A stretch of 64,000 bases of DNA, taken from NCBI GenBank assembly GCA_018658715.1, contig JABHUQ010000075.1:38935-102934 (forward strand), written 5' to 3'. Source of the DNA: Fidelibacterota bacterium (GTDB taxonomy: Bacteria > Fidelibacterota > Marinisomatia > Marinisomatales > UBA1611). The notes beneath the pieces were generated by a model. That model was not told the origin of the DNA and did not search any database. It worked only from the letters and a program-made list of their open reading frames with translations. This document shows, piece by piece, positions 27,809 to 36,758 of the stretch; the first letter of the stretch is position 1; each line of letters starts with the position of its first letter. Position numbers and translations under genes: made by a program.

Positions 27809-28024
27809 TTAATTAGTCCAAGAATTAACGGCAGAAGCTACAGGGCTCAAAAAGGCAATCCAAGAACCAGTCCTATCTTTACTTGGTATTTCTTTTATAA
27901 AAGTTTTCAAGACAGAAATGACTCTTGGATATTCTTTTCCTAAGTTAAAATATAATAATTCAGTGCCCGGGCATTGAATATTTCTTATTGGATACCACGC
28001 AATAAATATAGAATGATTGTATAA
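27809..28024 (-). pseudogene. Start-less reading frame abutting serS (possible truncated gene)
   Basis: Seventy-one open codons end in TAA directly against the serS ATG, but there is no ATG, GTG or upstream TTG that would give a full-length product. The translation is protein-like (for example FIAWYPIRNIQCPGTELLYF and VLKTFIKEIPSKDRTGSW), with Trp and Pro that are unusual in random AT-rich sequence. I do not recognise it. It could be the 3' end of a gene cut off when the polysaccharide cluster arrived, or chance. The remaining 28025-28220 holds the promoter and leader of the polysaccharide operon. Confidence 0.35.
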
Positions 28025-28033
28025 TTATAACCT

Positions 28034-28062
28034 TTGACAAGTTACTCATTTCCATGTAATAT
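28034..28062 (+). promoter_or_regulatory. Near-consensus sigma70 promoter of the polysaccharide operon
   Basis: TTGACA (28034-28039), a 17-base spacer and TAATAT (28057-28062) give a 6/6 and 5/6 match. Transcription would begin near 28069 and leave a leader of about 150 nt before the first gene at 28221. It is the best promoter match noticed in the window. Confidence 0.65.
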
Positions 28063-28166
28063 TTATCACAACAACAAAGGAATTCTATCGAAAATAATCG
28101 CTAACAGGTCTGTTTTTAAATAAAAATAAGGAAAGTTGCGACTTATATGAATAGAATTTCGTTTTG

Positions 28167-28196
28167 CTATTAGATCCTCAATAGTAATTCACTATT
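28167..28196 (+). promoter_or_regulatory. Overlapping alternative hairpins in the polysaccharide operon leader
   Basis: AATAGT (28180-28185) pairs with ACTATT (28191-28196) across a five-base loop; the same AATAG can pair instead with CTATT (28167-28171). The two stems exclude each other. They are short and AT-rich, so this is only suggestive of leader control. Confidence 0.25.
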
Positions 28197-28220
28197 CCAA
28201 GCATACATAATTATTATCCT

Positions 28221-29864
28221 ATGAAAAATATATTCATTAGTTTTTGTACTATGTCCATTATTCTCGGTCAAACAATTGATATTAATGCACTTCGGATGGC
28301 TCAAACTAAAATGAGTTCGTCTGGGTTAAGTAATGGTTCAGTTACAAGTGAAAGGCAAATTCAAACAAAAATAAAAATTGACAAACCTATTGATTCTGAA
28401 GCCTATATAGTCGGCCCGGGCGATCAATTTCTTGTCAATATTATTGCAAGCGACAATGTAAGCAATTATACCCTTACGGTCTCACCTACTGGGGAAATAC
28501 TTATTCCATCCATTGGAATTGTGCAACTAAAATATTTATCCTTGTCTAATAGTATTATTAAAATGAAATCGGCTATAACAGCATTAAATCAAAGTGCCCA
28601 AGTATATATTATATTATCTGAAATTCGCGAATTTAAAATAAAAGTTATAGGACATCTCCAAAACCCAGGTTTTTATACGGTTACACCAATGACACGTGTA
28701 TCTGATTTATTTCAAGAAATTTTATCTAGTATACAATCCAGTGATTCAGATAATGAAATAAATCGTAATAAATCCTATAAATCATCTATCAATGATGTTG
28801 CCTACCCGCAAATATCAAAACGCAATGCCTTCATCCTAAGAGGACAAGATACCATATTCATTGACTTATCTAAGTTTGGCACTACAGGGATGGATGAACA
28901 TAACCCTCTCCTGAACCAAGGTGACATTGTTACATTTCCTCTTCGACAACATTTAATTGGTATATATGGTGGAATAAAGATACCAGGGAATTATGAATAC
29001 GTTTTAAATGAATCTTTATATGATTTTATTCAATTATCAGGTGGGTTAAGGCCTGATGCAGACCCAACTAAAATTGAAGTTACACGATTTGCAAATAAAA
29101 CAGAAAAGCATACATTTAATACGACACTTGAATTAGCAAAAGATATAAATACACAACCAGAAGATCATATCATGGTTCGTTATTCCCAGAATTATAAAAA
29201 ACAAGATGTTGTAATCATCATTGGAGAAGTACATTATCCTGGTGTGTACACTATTGAGCCAGGTATGACTACTGTGAATGATATTCTAATAAAAGCTGGA
29301 GGCTTTACTTCAAAAGCAGATTCAACAAAAATGATTATAAATAATGGAAATATTGCTTTAATCCCCGATAAAGAAAAATTACGTATTATGTTGATTCCTG
29401 AAGAAAATAGATCTATCGAAGAAAGAGCTTATATAAAAGCTCGCATGTTAACCAAAAAAGGCTCTTTAGAGTCCAATTCAAAGGATCAAACAGAATCTAT
29501 ATTCAATTTTAAAGTTTCAAAAAATGATGAAATTCTTATTCCAAAAAATTATAATTATGTTGAAGTATTAGGTGCAGTAGAAAGACCAGGTAGATATCCA
29601 TTTAATATAAACAATAATGCTAATAAATATTTAGACCTAGCTGGTGGAGTTACATCTACAGCCACATCAAAAAAATATATTATAAAGGCTGGTACAGGTC
29701 AAAGACTCCCGTTCAAGAAAAATATTCCCATCGAAAATGGAGATGCCATATTTATTGCTGAAAAAATGGAATATAATAAATGGCTTCTACTAAAAGATAT
29801 TTTGACAACATTTGGACAATTTGCAACTCTGATAGCAGTAATACAAGCCACCACAGGAAATTAA
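28221..29864 (+). CDS. SLBB-domain polysaccharide export protein (Wza-like)
   Basis: A 547-aa secreted protein with a short N-terminal signal (IFISFCTMSIILG). A Poly_export domain begins near residue 60 (YIVGPGDQFLVNIIAS), followed by several SLBB repeats: VIGHLQNPGFYTVTPMTRV, IYGGIKIPGNYEYVLNESL, IIGEVHYPGVYTIEPGMTT and VLGAVERPGRYPFNINNNA. It ends in a hydrophobic C-terminal segment. It probably forms the periplasmic/outer-membrane export channel. It is longer than Wza because it has four SLBB-like repeats. First gene of the operon, two bases before the next gene. Confidence 0.9.
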   Translation: MKNIFISFCTMSIILGQTIDINALRMAQTKMSSSGLSNGSVTSERQIQTKIKIDKPIDSEAYIVGPGDQFLVNIIASDNVSNYTLTVSPTGEILIPSIGIVQLKYLSLSNSIIKMKSAITALNQSAQVYIILSEIREFKIKVIGHLQNPGFYTVTPMTRVSDLFQEILSSIQSSDSDNEINRNKSYKSSINDVAYPQISKRNAFILRGQDTIFIDLSKFGTTGMDEHNPLLNQGDIVTFPLRQHLIGIYGGIKIPGNYEYVLNESLYDFIQLSGGLRPDADPTKIEVTRFANKTEKHTFNTTLELAKDINTQPEDHIMVRYSQNYKKQDVVIIIGEVHYPGVYTIEPGMTTVNDILIKAGGFTSKADSTKMIINNGNIALIPDKEKLRIMLIPEENRSIEERAYIKARMLTKKGSLESNSKDQTESIFNFKVSKNDEILIPKNYNYVEVLGAVERPGRYPFNINNNANKYLDLAGGVTSTATSKKYIIKAGTGQRLPFKKNIPIENGDAIFIAEKMEYNKWLLLKDILTTFGQFATLIAVIQATTGN

Positions 29865-29865
29865 A

Positions 29866-31074
29866 ATGACATTAACTCAACATGAGCAAAAAATTGTAGA
29901 TATCGTCTCTCAACACCCTGGGATATTAGATAATCCTAAATTAAGACGGGAAATTGCAAAAAAGTATGAATTGTCTGAGAAAACATTAAGAAATAGGATT
30001 GCAGAATTAAAGAAGAGAGGTTTAATTACATCATCAAACTCAAATAAAGAATCATTCAAGCCTGAATTGCTTAACTCTAAAGGGGAATTAAATTTATCCG
30101 CCCTATGGAATATTATTTTGATGAAAAAATGGTTCATTTTAAAAAGTTCCATCGGTGTATCAATCTTAGGTATAATTTATGCACTTGTCGCACCTGTGTA
30201 TTTTAGTTCTATGATTTCAATGTATCCTGCTGGTGACTTAGGTTCCGGTGGTGGCTCATTGGGCGAATTTCAAGGATTAGCAAAAACATTTGGTATTGGT
30301 GGACTTGGCCCAGCCCCCAGTTATAATATTCCAGATATTGTAAATAGTCGACGACTCAAGAAAAATATTGTTTTAAAAAAATGGGAGACAGTTCAGTACC
30401 CTGATGGAATCGACTTAATCCAATTCTGGGAATTAGACGAACCTAAATTATTCTCACTCAGGACATGGTTACTCAAATTAGTGAAAAATAATTCATTTGA
30501 TACAGATACTATTAAAGTTTTAACAAATGAAGCTATCATTGAGTTAGATAATTTAATTAAGACAAATGAAGAAGTTTCTGGGCTTATCACTATTTCAGTC
30601 CTCATGCAAGAGCCGCAACTTGCGGCAGATATTGCAAATTATATTTCTGAATTTGTAAAAGATTTTATTTCAATTGAACAACACCGAGAAGCGGTAAGAA
30701 ATAAAAATTTCATATTAAGACAAATGAAAGATGCTAAAGTTCAATTGGAAATTTCTGAAGATGAACTCACAATCTTTAGGAAAAACAATCCATCATCACA
30801 TGAAACGCCAAGGTCTAAAATGATGAGGAGTCGACTTGAAAGTGGTGTAGATGAAAACCGGGCAGTATATATCACTTTACGTCAACAGTTTGAAATTGCC
30901 AAAATTGATGAAGCAAAAGAAAACCTACATATCAATATTTTAGACATTGCCGAACCAGCAGTAAAAAAAGCAAAACCAAAAAGAACTCTAATTGTCATTA
31001 TGTCATTTATCGTGGGCATTATTGCCTCAATACCCTACGTTGTATATGCACATACAAATGAAGAAGAAGCATAA
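29866..31074 (+). CDS. Wzz-type chain-length protein with N-terminal winged-helix domain
   Basis: A 402-aa protein. Residues 1-57 form a helix-turn-helix that resembles Lrp/MarR-type winged helices (EQKIVDIVSQHP, REIAKKYELSEKTLRNRIAE, LKKRGLITS). A Wzz domain follows: first membrane helix about 88-112, a periplasmic region with a coiled coil (QHREAVRNKNFILRQMKDAK, then RKNNPSSHETPRS), and a second helix about 373-395 after a proline-rich AEPAVKKAKPKR. No tyrosine kinase domain is present. The HTH would lie in the cytoplasm. Wzz proteins normally set polymer length; a DNA-binding head is unusual. Confidence 0.85.
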   Translation: MTLTQHEQKIVDIVSQHPGILDNPKLRREIAKKYELSEKTLRNRIAELKKRGLITSSNSNKESFKPELLNSKGELNLSALWNIILMKKWFILKSSIGVSILGIIYALVAPVYFSSMISMYPAGDLGSGGGSLGEFQGLAKTFGIGGLGPAPSYNIPDIVNSRRLKKNIVLKKWETVQYPDGIDLIQFWELDEPKLFSLRTWLLKLVKNNSFDTDTIKVLTNEAIIELDNLIKTNEEVSGLITISVLMQEPQLAADIANYISEFVKDFISIEQHREAVRNKNFILRQMKDAKVQLEISEDELTIFRKNNPSSHETPRSKMMRSRLESGVDENRAVYITLRQQFEIAKIDEAKENLHINILDIAEPAVKKAKPKRTLIVIMSFIVGIIASIPYVVYAHTNEEEA

Positions 31075-31092
31075 TTACTTTGAGAGAATATT

Positions 31093-32388
31093 TTGGTTGA
31101 AAAAATAAAAAATACCATACAAATCAAATTTGTGAGCGATTCATTGCTCACAATCATTTCCCATGTTTTGGTAGGTATCTCTGCTCTCATAATTAATACG
31201 ATTGTTGCAGTAAAATATGGGTCAAATGGATTGGGGATCTTTAGCCAAGGGCTTTCAGTATATATGCTGATTTCTCTTTTGTCTTCTTTTGGGATACAAA
31301 TATCCGTTCAAAAGCATGCTTCACAGTATGGTGATGACAATCTTCAATTGAATGAAATATTTATAAATTCGATTTATGCTGTCATTGTCATGTCAGCCTT
31401 TACAGTTAGTATCTTTTATCTATTTTTAAAATATTTTCCAAACGCATTCCCAAATCCTGAAGTTTATTCATTTATAAAAATAATTTGTATTGCAACTCCC
31501 TTGTTTGCAATTAATAAAACAATGAATGGATTCTTTGTTGGCCTTAGGGCAATGAAAACGTATGCATCAATTCGGTTAATCCGGTGGTTAGCTTTGGTCG
31601 GGGGAATTACTTATTTGTCGTCTTCCCAATTTAAATTAAATGCGATTGGCAAATTATTTATTGGTATTGAAGGATTATTATTTATCATTCTCCTTTTTAT
31701 GACTGTTAGATACTGGGGGACTTTTTCATGGCACTGGATAAAGTCACATATAATTTTTGGCACAAAAAATATATTAGCTGGGTTTGTTGGCGATTTCGCA
31801 ACGCGTGTACCTATTTTAATTATCGGATACATTAGCGGTAATGAAGCCTCTGGTCTTTTTGCGTATGCCCTTACCTTTGCACGATCCATTTTAATGATTC
31901 CCCAAGCCCTACAAAAAAGTTTCAATCCCATATTTACTAAAAACTGGTATGAAAAAAATGTTGAAAAAATCCATGAGAATATTTTTAAAGTGTTTAAAGT
32001 TTGTATTTATACAATTTTCCCAGCTTTTTTTCTGCTATTCATTTTTTTTCAAGTATATACAATGTACTTCATGCCACCAGAATATTTACAATTATCATCC
32101 ATAATGTTAATTTTATTTATCGGTAGTGGAAGTATATTTTTATTTGGACCTTTCTCAACACTACTCATAATGACAGGACACCTATACACAAATTTGATTC
32201 GAGTAGTTCTTTTTTCTATATTAAATCTTATTTTTACTTTTTCACTTGGGTATACATTTGGGAATCTAGGTGTAGCAATCGCCGTTTCACTATCAATGAT
32301 TATTAATATTTTTATGTTGGATTATTTTTATAAAAAGAAATTAAATATTCCATTATTTCAAATGACTTTTGGGAAATTATTATCATAA
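31093..32388 (+). CDS. Oligosaccharide flippase (Wzx-like, MOP superfamily)
   Basis: A 431-aa membrane protein with about 12-14 helices. It opens with LLTIISHVLVGISALIINTI and KYGSNGLGIFSQGLSVYML, the usual N-terminal pattern of polysaccharide biosynthesis flippases. It should move undecaprenyl-linked repeat units across the inner membrane. The start is TTG at 31093, with a GAGAG sequence upstream. Confidence 0.88.
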   Translation: MVEKIKNTIQIKFVSDSLLTIISHVLVGISALIINTIVAVKYGSNGLGIFSQGLSVYMLISLLSSFGIQISVQKHASQYGDDNLQLNEIFINSIYAVIVMSAFTVSIFYLFLKYFPNAFPNPEVYSFIKIICIATPLFAINKTMNGFFVGLRAMKTYASIRLIRWLALVGGITYLSSSQFKLNAIGKLFIGIEGLLFIILLFMTVRYWGTFSWHWIKSHIIFGTKNILAGFVGDFATRVPILIIGYISGNEASGLFAYALTFARSILMIPQALQKSFNPIFTKNWYEKNVEKIHENIFKVFKVCIYTIFPAFFLLFIFFQVYTMYFMPPEYLQLSSIMLILFIGSGSIFLFGPFSTLLIMTGHLYTNLIRVVLFSILNLIFTFSLGYTFGNLGVAIAVSLSMIINIFMLDYFYKKKLNIPLFQMTFGKLLS

Positions 32389-32404
32389 TAATAAGAGAAA
32401 ATTA

Positions 32405-33343
32405 ATGGTAAAATATTTTCCGAAATTACGATTAGCTATGAATCATTTTATTATGGACATTTTAATTGCCAGAGAAATGACATACCCTTTATCAGCAAAA
32501 AATAAGTTAAATCCATTTTTTATTATTGGAGCTGGCCGTAGTGGAACAACATTATTAAGGACTATGTTAATGGGGCATCCAGAAATAATCATTCCTCCTG
32601 AATCATTTGCATTTCGGCCTGCATTTAAAAAGTTTCATATTTTACAAAATTCATCTTGGGGAAAAATAACTAATGCCATTATTAAATGTTATTCGTCTTC
32701 AAAACAATTTTCAATGTGGGATATTGAATTGACAAATGTTGAGCTTAAGGGCACTCAACTAGACAATAAAGATAAGTCACTGGCAAACTTAATTGATTTA
32801 ATATATCGTGAATATGGACGCATAAACAAACCAAAAGCCTTACGATGGGGCGATAAGACTCCTTTAAATACTTTCTACCTTAAATGGGTTAATAAAACAT
32901 TCCCAAATGCAAAATTTATTAATTTAATTCGTGATGGTCGTGATGTTGTCAGTTCTTTAAAAGTAGCTGGATTATCATCTATTACTAATTCATGTCTTAG
33001 ATGGAATCAAGCTATTGAAATGGTGCGTGAATTTGAAAAAACAATTGAACAGGAACGAATAATTACAGTTCGTTACGAAGATTTGGTCTCAAATACACAA
33101 TTTGAAATCCAAAATATTTGTCAATTCTTGGAAATGGATTTTTCTGATGGGATGATTAATCATGAATCTGTGTCATTAAACATGATGGATGTTCAACAGT
33201 ATGAACATTTTAAAAATTTATTAAATCCTATTAACAAAAAGTCTATTGGTAAATGGAAAGATAATCTTTCAAATATTGAAAAAAAATTAATGATACCAAA
33301 AATCATAAAAAACTTAAAACAATTAGAATATGTTATTGAATAA
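32405..33343 (+). CDS. PAPS-dependent sulfotransferase (first of two)
   Basis: The 312-aa protein has the 5'-phosphosulfate loop FFIIGAGRSGTTLLRTML and the 3'-phosphate binding region NLIRDGRDVVSSLK, followed by CLRWNQAIEM and VRYEDLVSNTQ. It transfers sulfate from PAPS to a sugar or other hydroxyl. The ATG at 32405 follows the flippase stop by 16 bases with AGAGA upstream; a TTG start at 32369 would overlap the flippase and was rejected. Context points to polysaccharide sulfation; the acceptor is unknown. Confidence 0.88.
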   Translation: MVKYFPKLRLAMNHFIMDILIAREMTYPLSAKNKLNPFFIIGAGRSGTTLLRTMLMGHPEIIIPPESFAFRPAFKKFHILQNSSWGKITNAIIKCYSSSKQFSMWDIELTNVELKGTQLDNKDKSLANLIDLIYREYGRINKPKALRWGDKTPLNTFYLKWVNKTFPNAKFINLIRDGRDVVSSLKVAGLSSITNSCLRWNQAIEMVREFEKTIEQERIITVRYEDLVSNTQFEIQNICQFLEMDFSDGMINHESVSLNMMDVQQYEHFKNLLNPINKKSIGKWKDNLSNIEKKLMIPKIIKNLKQLEYVIE

Positions 33344-34684
33344 ATGCTTACCGCAAATATAAATAGCACCACTAATTCTGTTTCTGAAAATCACTTCAGC
33401 CTGAAAGTTTTAATCCTATATTATTTTAATACGTTTTTACTGATTGACCTATTAAATGGTTTTGTGCTGAAATATCTTGGAATTGAACCTGCTATATCAC
33501 CTGGCCAAATCGTGCGAGGGGTGATTACTTTATTCTTAGCATTGGAAATATTATTGAGGAAAACAGCCAACCAACAAAATAAACATATTTATTTATTTGG
33601 ATTTTTTGCACCTATATCTATTTTGTTTTACTATTTAAGAGACCATGCTATATCTGCCATTCCTCTTGAAATAATTGCTATCATAAAACCACTATTTTTT
33701 TTACTCTTATTTCATCAGGTTTCAATGAATTATTCTTTTTATAAATCTAAAGTTGATCAAATTTTATTTTCAAATATGATTGTATTTACAACTTTTATTA
33801 TTGGAAGTTTTGTAACGGGTGTTGGTGTAAATGCTTATTCTGGATATTATGAATCAAGTAAAAGTTTTTTCTATGGCGCAAACCCTACTGCAATTTTAGG
33901 ATTTGTATTATCGATTTATTACACATACCAAATAAAAGAAAAATCAATCAATTTAATATATTTGTTAGCTATTTTGATTTCTCTTTATTTAAGCGGAACT
34001 CAAATTATACTAGTCTACCCATTCTTTTTATTATACTTTTTACTATTCAAAGTTTTCTCATCAAGGTTATATAAAAGTCTAACTATAATTAGCTTTTTGC
34101 TAATTTCACTCCTATTTACGAGTGGATTTTTAAATAAGTTGATTTTTTCGGATAATGCTTTAATCTCGCGCTATGGTGAAAGAGCCTTACATAGTGTTAA
34201 TTATTTTAATGAACATTCTCAAATTAAAATCATACCATTACGTTGGTATTCATGGGTTTCAGGTACGCGGGCATATCGTGCAGATTTAGGCTTAAGGCAA
34301 ATGCAATCAAAACCATCCAGCTATTTAATTGGATATGGAAATGCCATGAAATCTAAAATGGTTGGTGAATCTTATGCCGGGCGTACCGGAAGTGAGATGG
34401 ATTTAATTGATCTATTTCTAGATTATGGTATTATAGGTTTAATATTTATTTATTTACCCATTTTTAAAACAATAATTCCGATAATTGCAAACCGAGACAC
34501 AAATAGGAATGCAATGTTAATTTACTTTTTAATTTTATATAGTTCTTTTGCAGGGCATGTTATAACAGCTCCGATGGGTAGCACATTATTTGCGTTATTT
34601 TTAGGAATTGAGTATTGCCACTATAATCAGATAAAAGAAAATTCCCATCCCGATTCTATCAGTCATTTAGGGTTAATTAACTAG
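33344..34684 (+). CDS. O-antigen polymerase/ligase-like membrane protein (Wzy candidate)
   Basis: A 446-aa protein with about 11-12 membrane helices and a large loop near residues 285-345 (YGERALHSVNYF to AGRTGSEMDLIDLFLDYGIIG). Wzy-type polymerases show this layout, and the position in a Wzx/Wzz cluster fits, but such proteins share little sequence. The E-MDL-D-YGIIGL motif recurs in Wzy_C and O-antigen ligase families. Starts directly at the preceding stop. Confidence 0.75.
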   Translation: MLTANINSTTNSVSENHFSLKVLILYYFNTFLLIDLLNGFVLKYLGIEPAISPGQIVRGVITLFLALEILLRKTANQQNKHIYLFGFFAPISILFYYLRDHAISAIPLEIIAIIKPLFFLLLFHQVSMNYSFYKSKVDQILFSNMIVFTTFIIGSFVTGVGVNAYSGYYESSKSFFYGANPTAILGFVLSIYYTYQIKEKSINLIYLLAILISLYLSGTQIILVYPFFLLYFLLFKVFSSRLYKSLTIISFLLISLLFTSGFLNKLIFSDNALISRYGERALHSVNYFNEHSQIKIIPLRWYSWVSGTRAYRADLGLRQMQSKPSSYLIGYGNAMKSKMVGESYAGRTGSEMDLIDLFLDYGIIGLIFIYLPIFKTIIPIIANRDTNRNAMLIYFLILYSSFAGHVITAPMGSTLFALFLGIEYCHYNQIKENSHPDSISHLGLIN

Positions 34685-34696
34685 TTGGGAAGAATA

Positions 34697-35770
34697 ATGA
34701 AAGTTTTATATGCTACAAATATGTACCCTTCTGATTATAAACCATTCTCTGGTATCTTCATTAAAGAACAAATTGAAATGCTTCATAAAACTTTTGGGTT
34801 AAAATATTCAATTGTAACAGGTGGTGGAAGTAATAATAATCCAATTATTATTATTAAAAAATATCTTGTATTCTTTTTTAAAATATTTTGGAATTGCACA
34901 TTTAATAAATTTGATATTATTCATGCGCACTTTTCTTACCCAACTGGATTTATTACACTTCTTTCAAAAATTTTCAATTCTTCTAAATTTATTTTAACTG
35001 TTCATGGTAGTGACATATTAGACACTAGAATCCATTTCACATCCTTGAAGTATTGGGCTAATAAATTGACCCTCTCATTCACTCATGCAATTATCGCTGT
35101 CAGTGAAAATTTGAAAAATGAAATAATTCAATCCTACAATATTCCATCAGAGAAAATTCATGTTATTGATATGGGCGTAAATAATGATATATTTTTTAAT
35201 CAAACATTAGAGCCAACTAAATCAGGAAAAGAGTTTCATTTTTTATTTATTGGAAGATTCGTAAAAGTAAAAGGATTTCAACATATTATTGAAGCATTTA
35301 GACATATTATTATTAATGATCCAGATTTATTTTTTAAGTGTACCGTTATCGGAACTGGTGCTGATGAAGAAAATTATAAAGCAACAATCACACATTACAA
35401 TCTTGAAAAATATTTTGATTTCATTGGGCCTAAAAAACAATCGGATATAGCTCTTTGGATGAATAAAGTCGATACAGTAATTATTCCTTCTCAAGCTGAA
35501 GGATTTGGGCTAGTGGCAATAGAATCTTTAGCATGTGGTACACCTGTTATTGGATCGGCTGTTGGCATAATGCCGTCAATAATTAAAAATGATTTAAATG
35601 GATTTCTATTTCAGCCAGAAAACAATTATGATTTAGCTACTAAAATAAAGTTTGCCATGACTAATAAAACAAATATCTCCATAAATAATTGTATAAAGTC
35701 AGTAATTCCCTATTCCCAAAACTTTAAAGTAAAACAAACTTTCAATTTATATGAAAGAGCAGTCTTATAA
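34697..35770 (+). CDS. Glycosyltransferase family 4
   Basis: A 357-aa GT-B fold enzyme. The N-terminal domain has YATNMYPSDYKPFSGIFIKEQIEM and DIIHAHFSYPTGF; the C-terminal nucleotide-sugar domain has FLFIGRFVKVKGFQHIIEAF and the EX7E motif in PSQAEGFGLVAIESLACGTP. It adds a sugar to the growing repeat unit; the donor is unknown. The ATG at 34697 has a GGGAAG ribosome-binding site; a TTG at 34685 was not chosen. Confidence 0.92.
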   Translation: MKVLYATNMYPSDYKPFSGIFIKEQIEMLHKTFGLKYSIVTGGGSNNNPIIIIKKYLVFFFKIFWNCTFNKFDIIHAHFSYPTGFITLLSKIFNSSKFILTVHGSDILDTRIHFTSLKYWANKLTLSFTHAIIAVSENLKNEIIQSYNIPSEKIHVIDMGVNNDIFFNQTLEPTKSGKEFHFLFIGRFVKVKGFQHIIEAFRHIIINDPDLFFKCTVIGTGADEENYKATITHYNLEKYFDFIGPKKQSDIALWMNKVDTVIIPSQAEGFGLVAIESLACGTPVIGSAVGIMPSIIKNDLNGFLFQPENNYDLATKIKFAMTNKTNISINNCIKSVIPYSQNFKVKQTFNLYERAVL

Positions 35771-35771
35771 A

Positions 35772-36758
35772 ATGACAGCATCAACAATTTCTCCTATTTT
35801 TATTGGTGGTACGGGGAGGTCTGGCACGACTATACTTTCTAAAATACTTTCAAAACATTCCGAAGTATACTCATTTGACCAAGAGCTCAGATTTTTAACA
35901 GACCCAGATGGATTAATTTCATTAAAACATTCACTTGTTGATCATTGGTCCTTTTTCCATGGAGATATGGCAATCGAAAGATTTAAGTCCTTAATGTCCA
36001 ATCTTAAATTGCGATATGTTGGTAAATACCCTAACCATGGTTTATCCGAGCATACATCCAACACATTTTATGACCAATGGATAGATTCTTATATTTCATC
36101 ATTAATTGAATATCAGTCAAATCATGCATGGGCTGGAAAAGTTAATTTAATTCAGAAAGGATTTCTTAAATTAATAAATCCAAGTGAAAAACCTTTCTTA
36201 ATCAATAAATCATATTATTGTTCTCCACATACAGAAGAACTATTTATTCAAAAGACTCAAAGTTTTATGAATGATTTATATAATCAAATCTCAAAAACAA
36301 ATAAGAAAAAAGTTATTGTTGAGCATACTCCTTCAAATTTAGTTCATCTTGATTTTTTGATTAAAATTCTTCCATCACTAAAACTAATTCATATTCATCG
36401 AGATCCTAGAGATATAATTGCATCATATAAAACGAAAGATTGGGGTAGTAATGATGTATTACAAAATGCGAAATGGATTCAGGATGTTCTTTATCGATGG
36501 GAAAGTATTAAAAAGGATATTCCCAACACTTTTTATTTAGAAATAGCTTTTGAACAATTGATTCGTGATCCTGAAAAAGAGATAAGACGTATATGTAAAT
36601 ACATCAATATTCCATTTGAAAAATCTTTACTAAATATTGATTTATCTAAACATAATATTGGTAGATGGGAAAATTGCTTCAGTGAGTCAGAAAAAAATAA
36701 ATTAAATGCTCAATTTGCAAAACTTATAACTAAGAATGGTATAAATGAAATCTACTAA
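35772..36758 (+). CDS. Sulfotransferase family protein (second of two)
   Basis: A 328-aa protein with the PAPS loop FIGGTGRSGTTILSKILSKH and the downstream region LIHIHRDPRDIIASYKTKDWG, then YRWESIKKDI and LEIAFEQLIRDPEKEIRRIC. It differs strongly from the first sulfotransferase, so it probably sulfates another position. The start could also be the ATG at 35751, which overlaps the glycosyltransferase. It overlaps the next gene by 14 bases. Confidence 0.87.
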   Translation: MTASTISPIFIGGTGRSGTTILSKILSKHSEVYSFDQELRFLTDPDGLISLKHSLVDHWSFFHGDMAIERFKSLMSNLKLRYVGKYPNHGLSEHTSNTFYDQWIDSYISSLIEYQSNHAWAGKVNLIQKGFLKLINPSEKPFLINKSYYCSPHTEELFIQKTQSFMNDLYNQISKTNKKKVIVEHTPSNLVHLDFLIKILPSLKLIHIHRDPRDIIASYKTKDWGSNDVLQNAKWIQDVLYRWESIKKDIPNTFYLEIAFEQLIRDPEKEIRRICKYINIPFEKSLLNIDLSKHNIGRWENCFSESEKNKLNAQFAKLITKNGINEIY

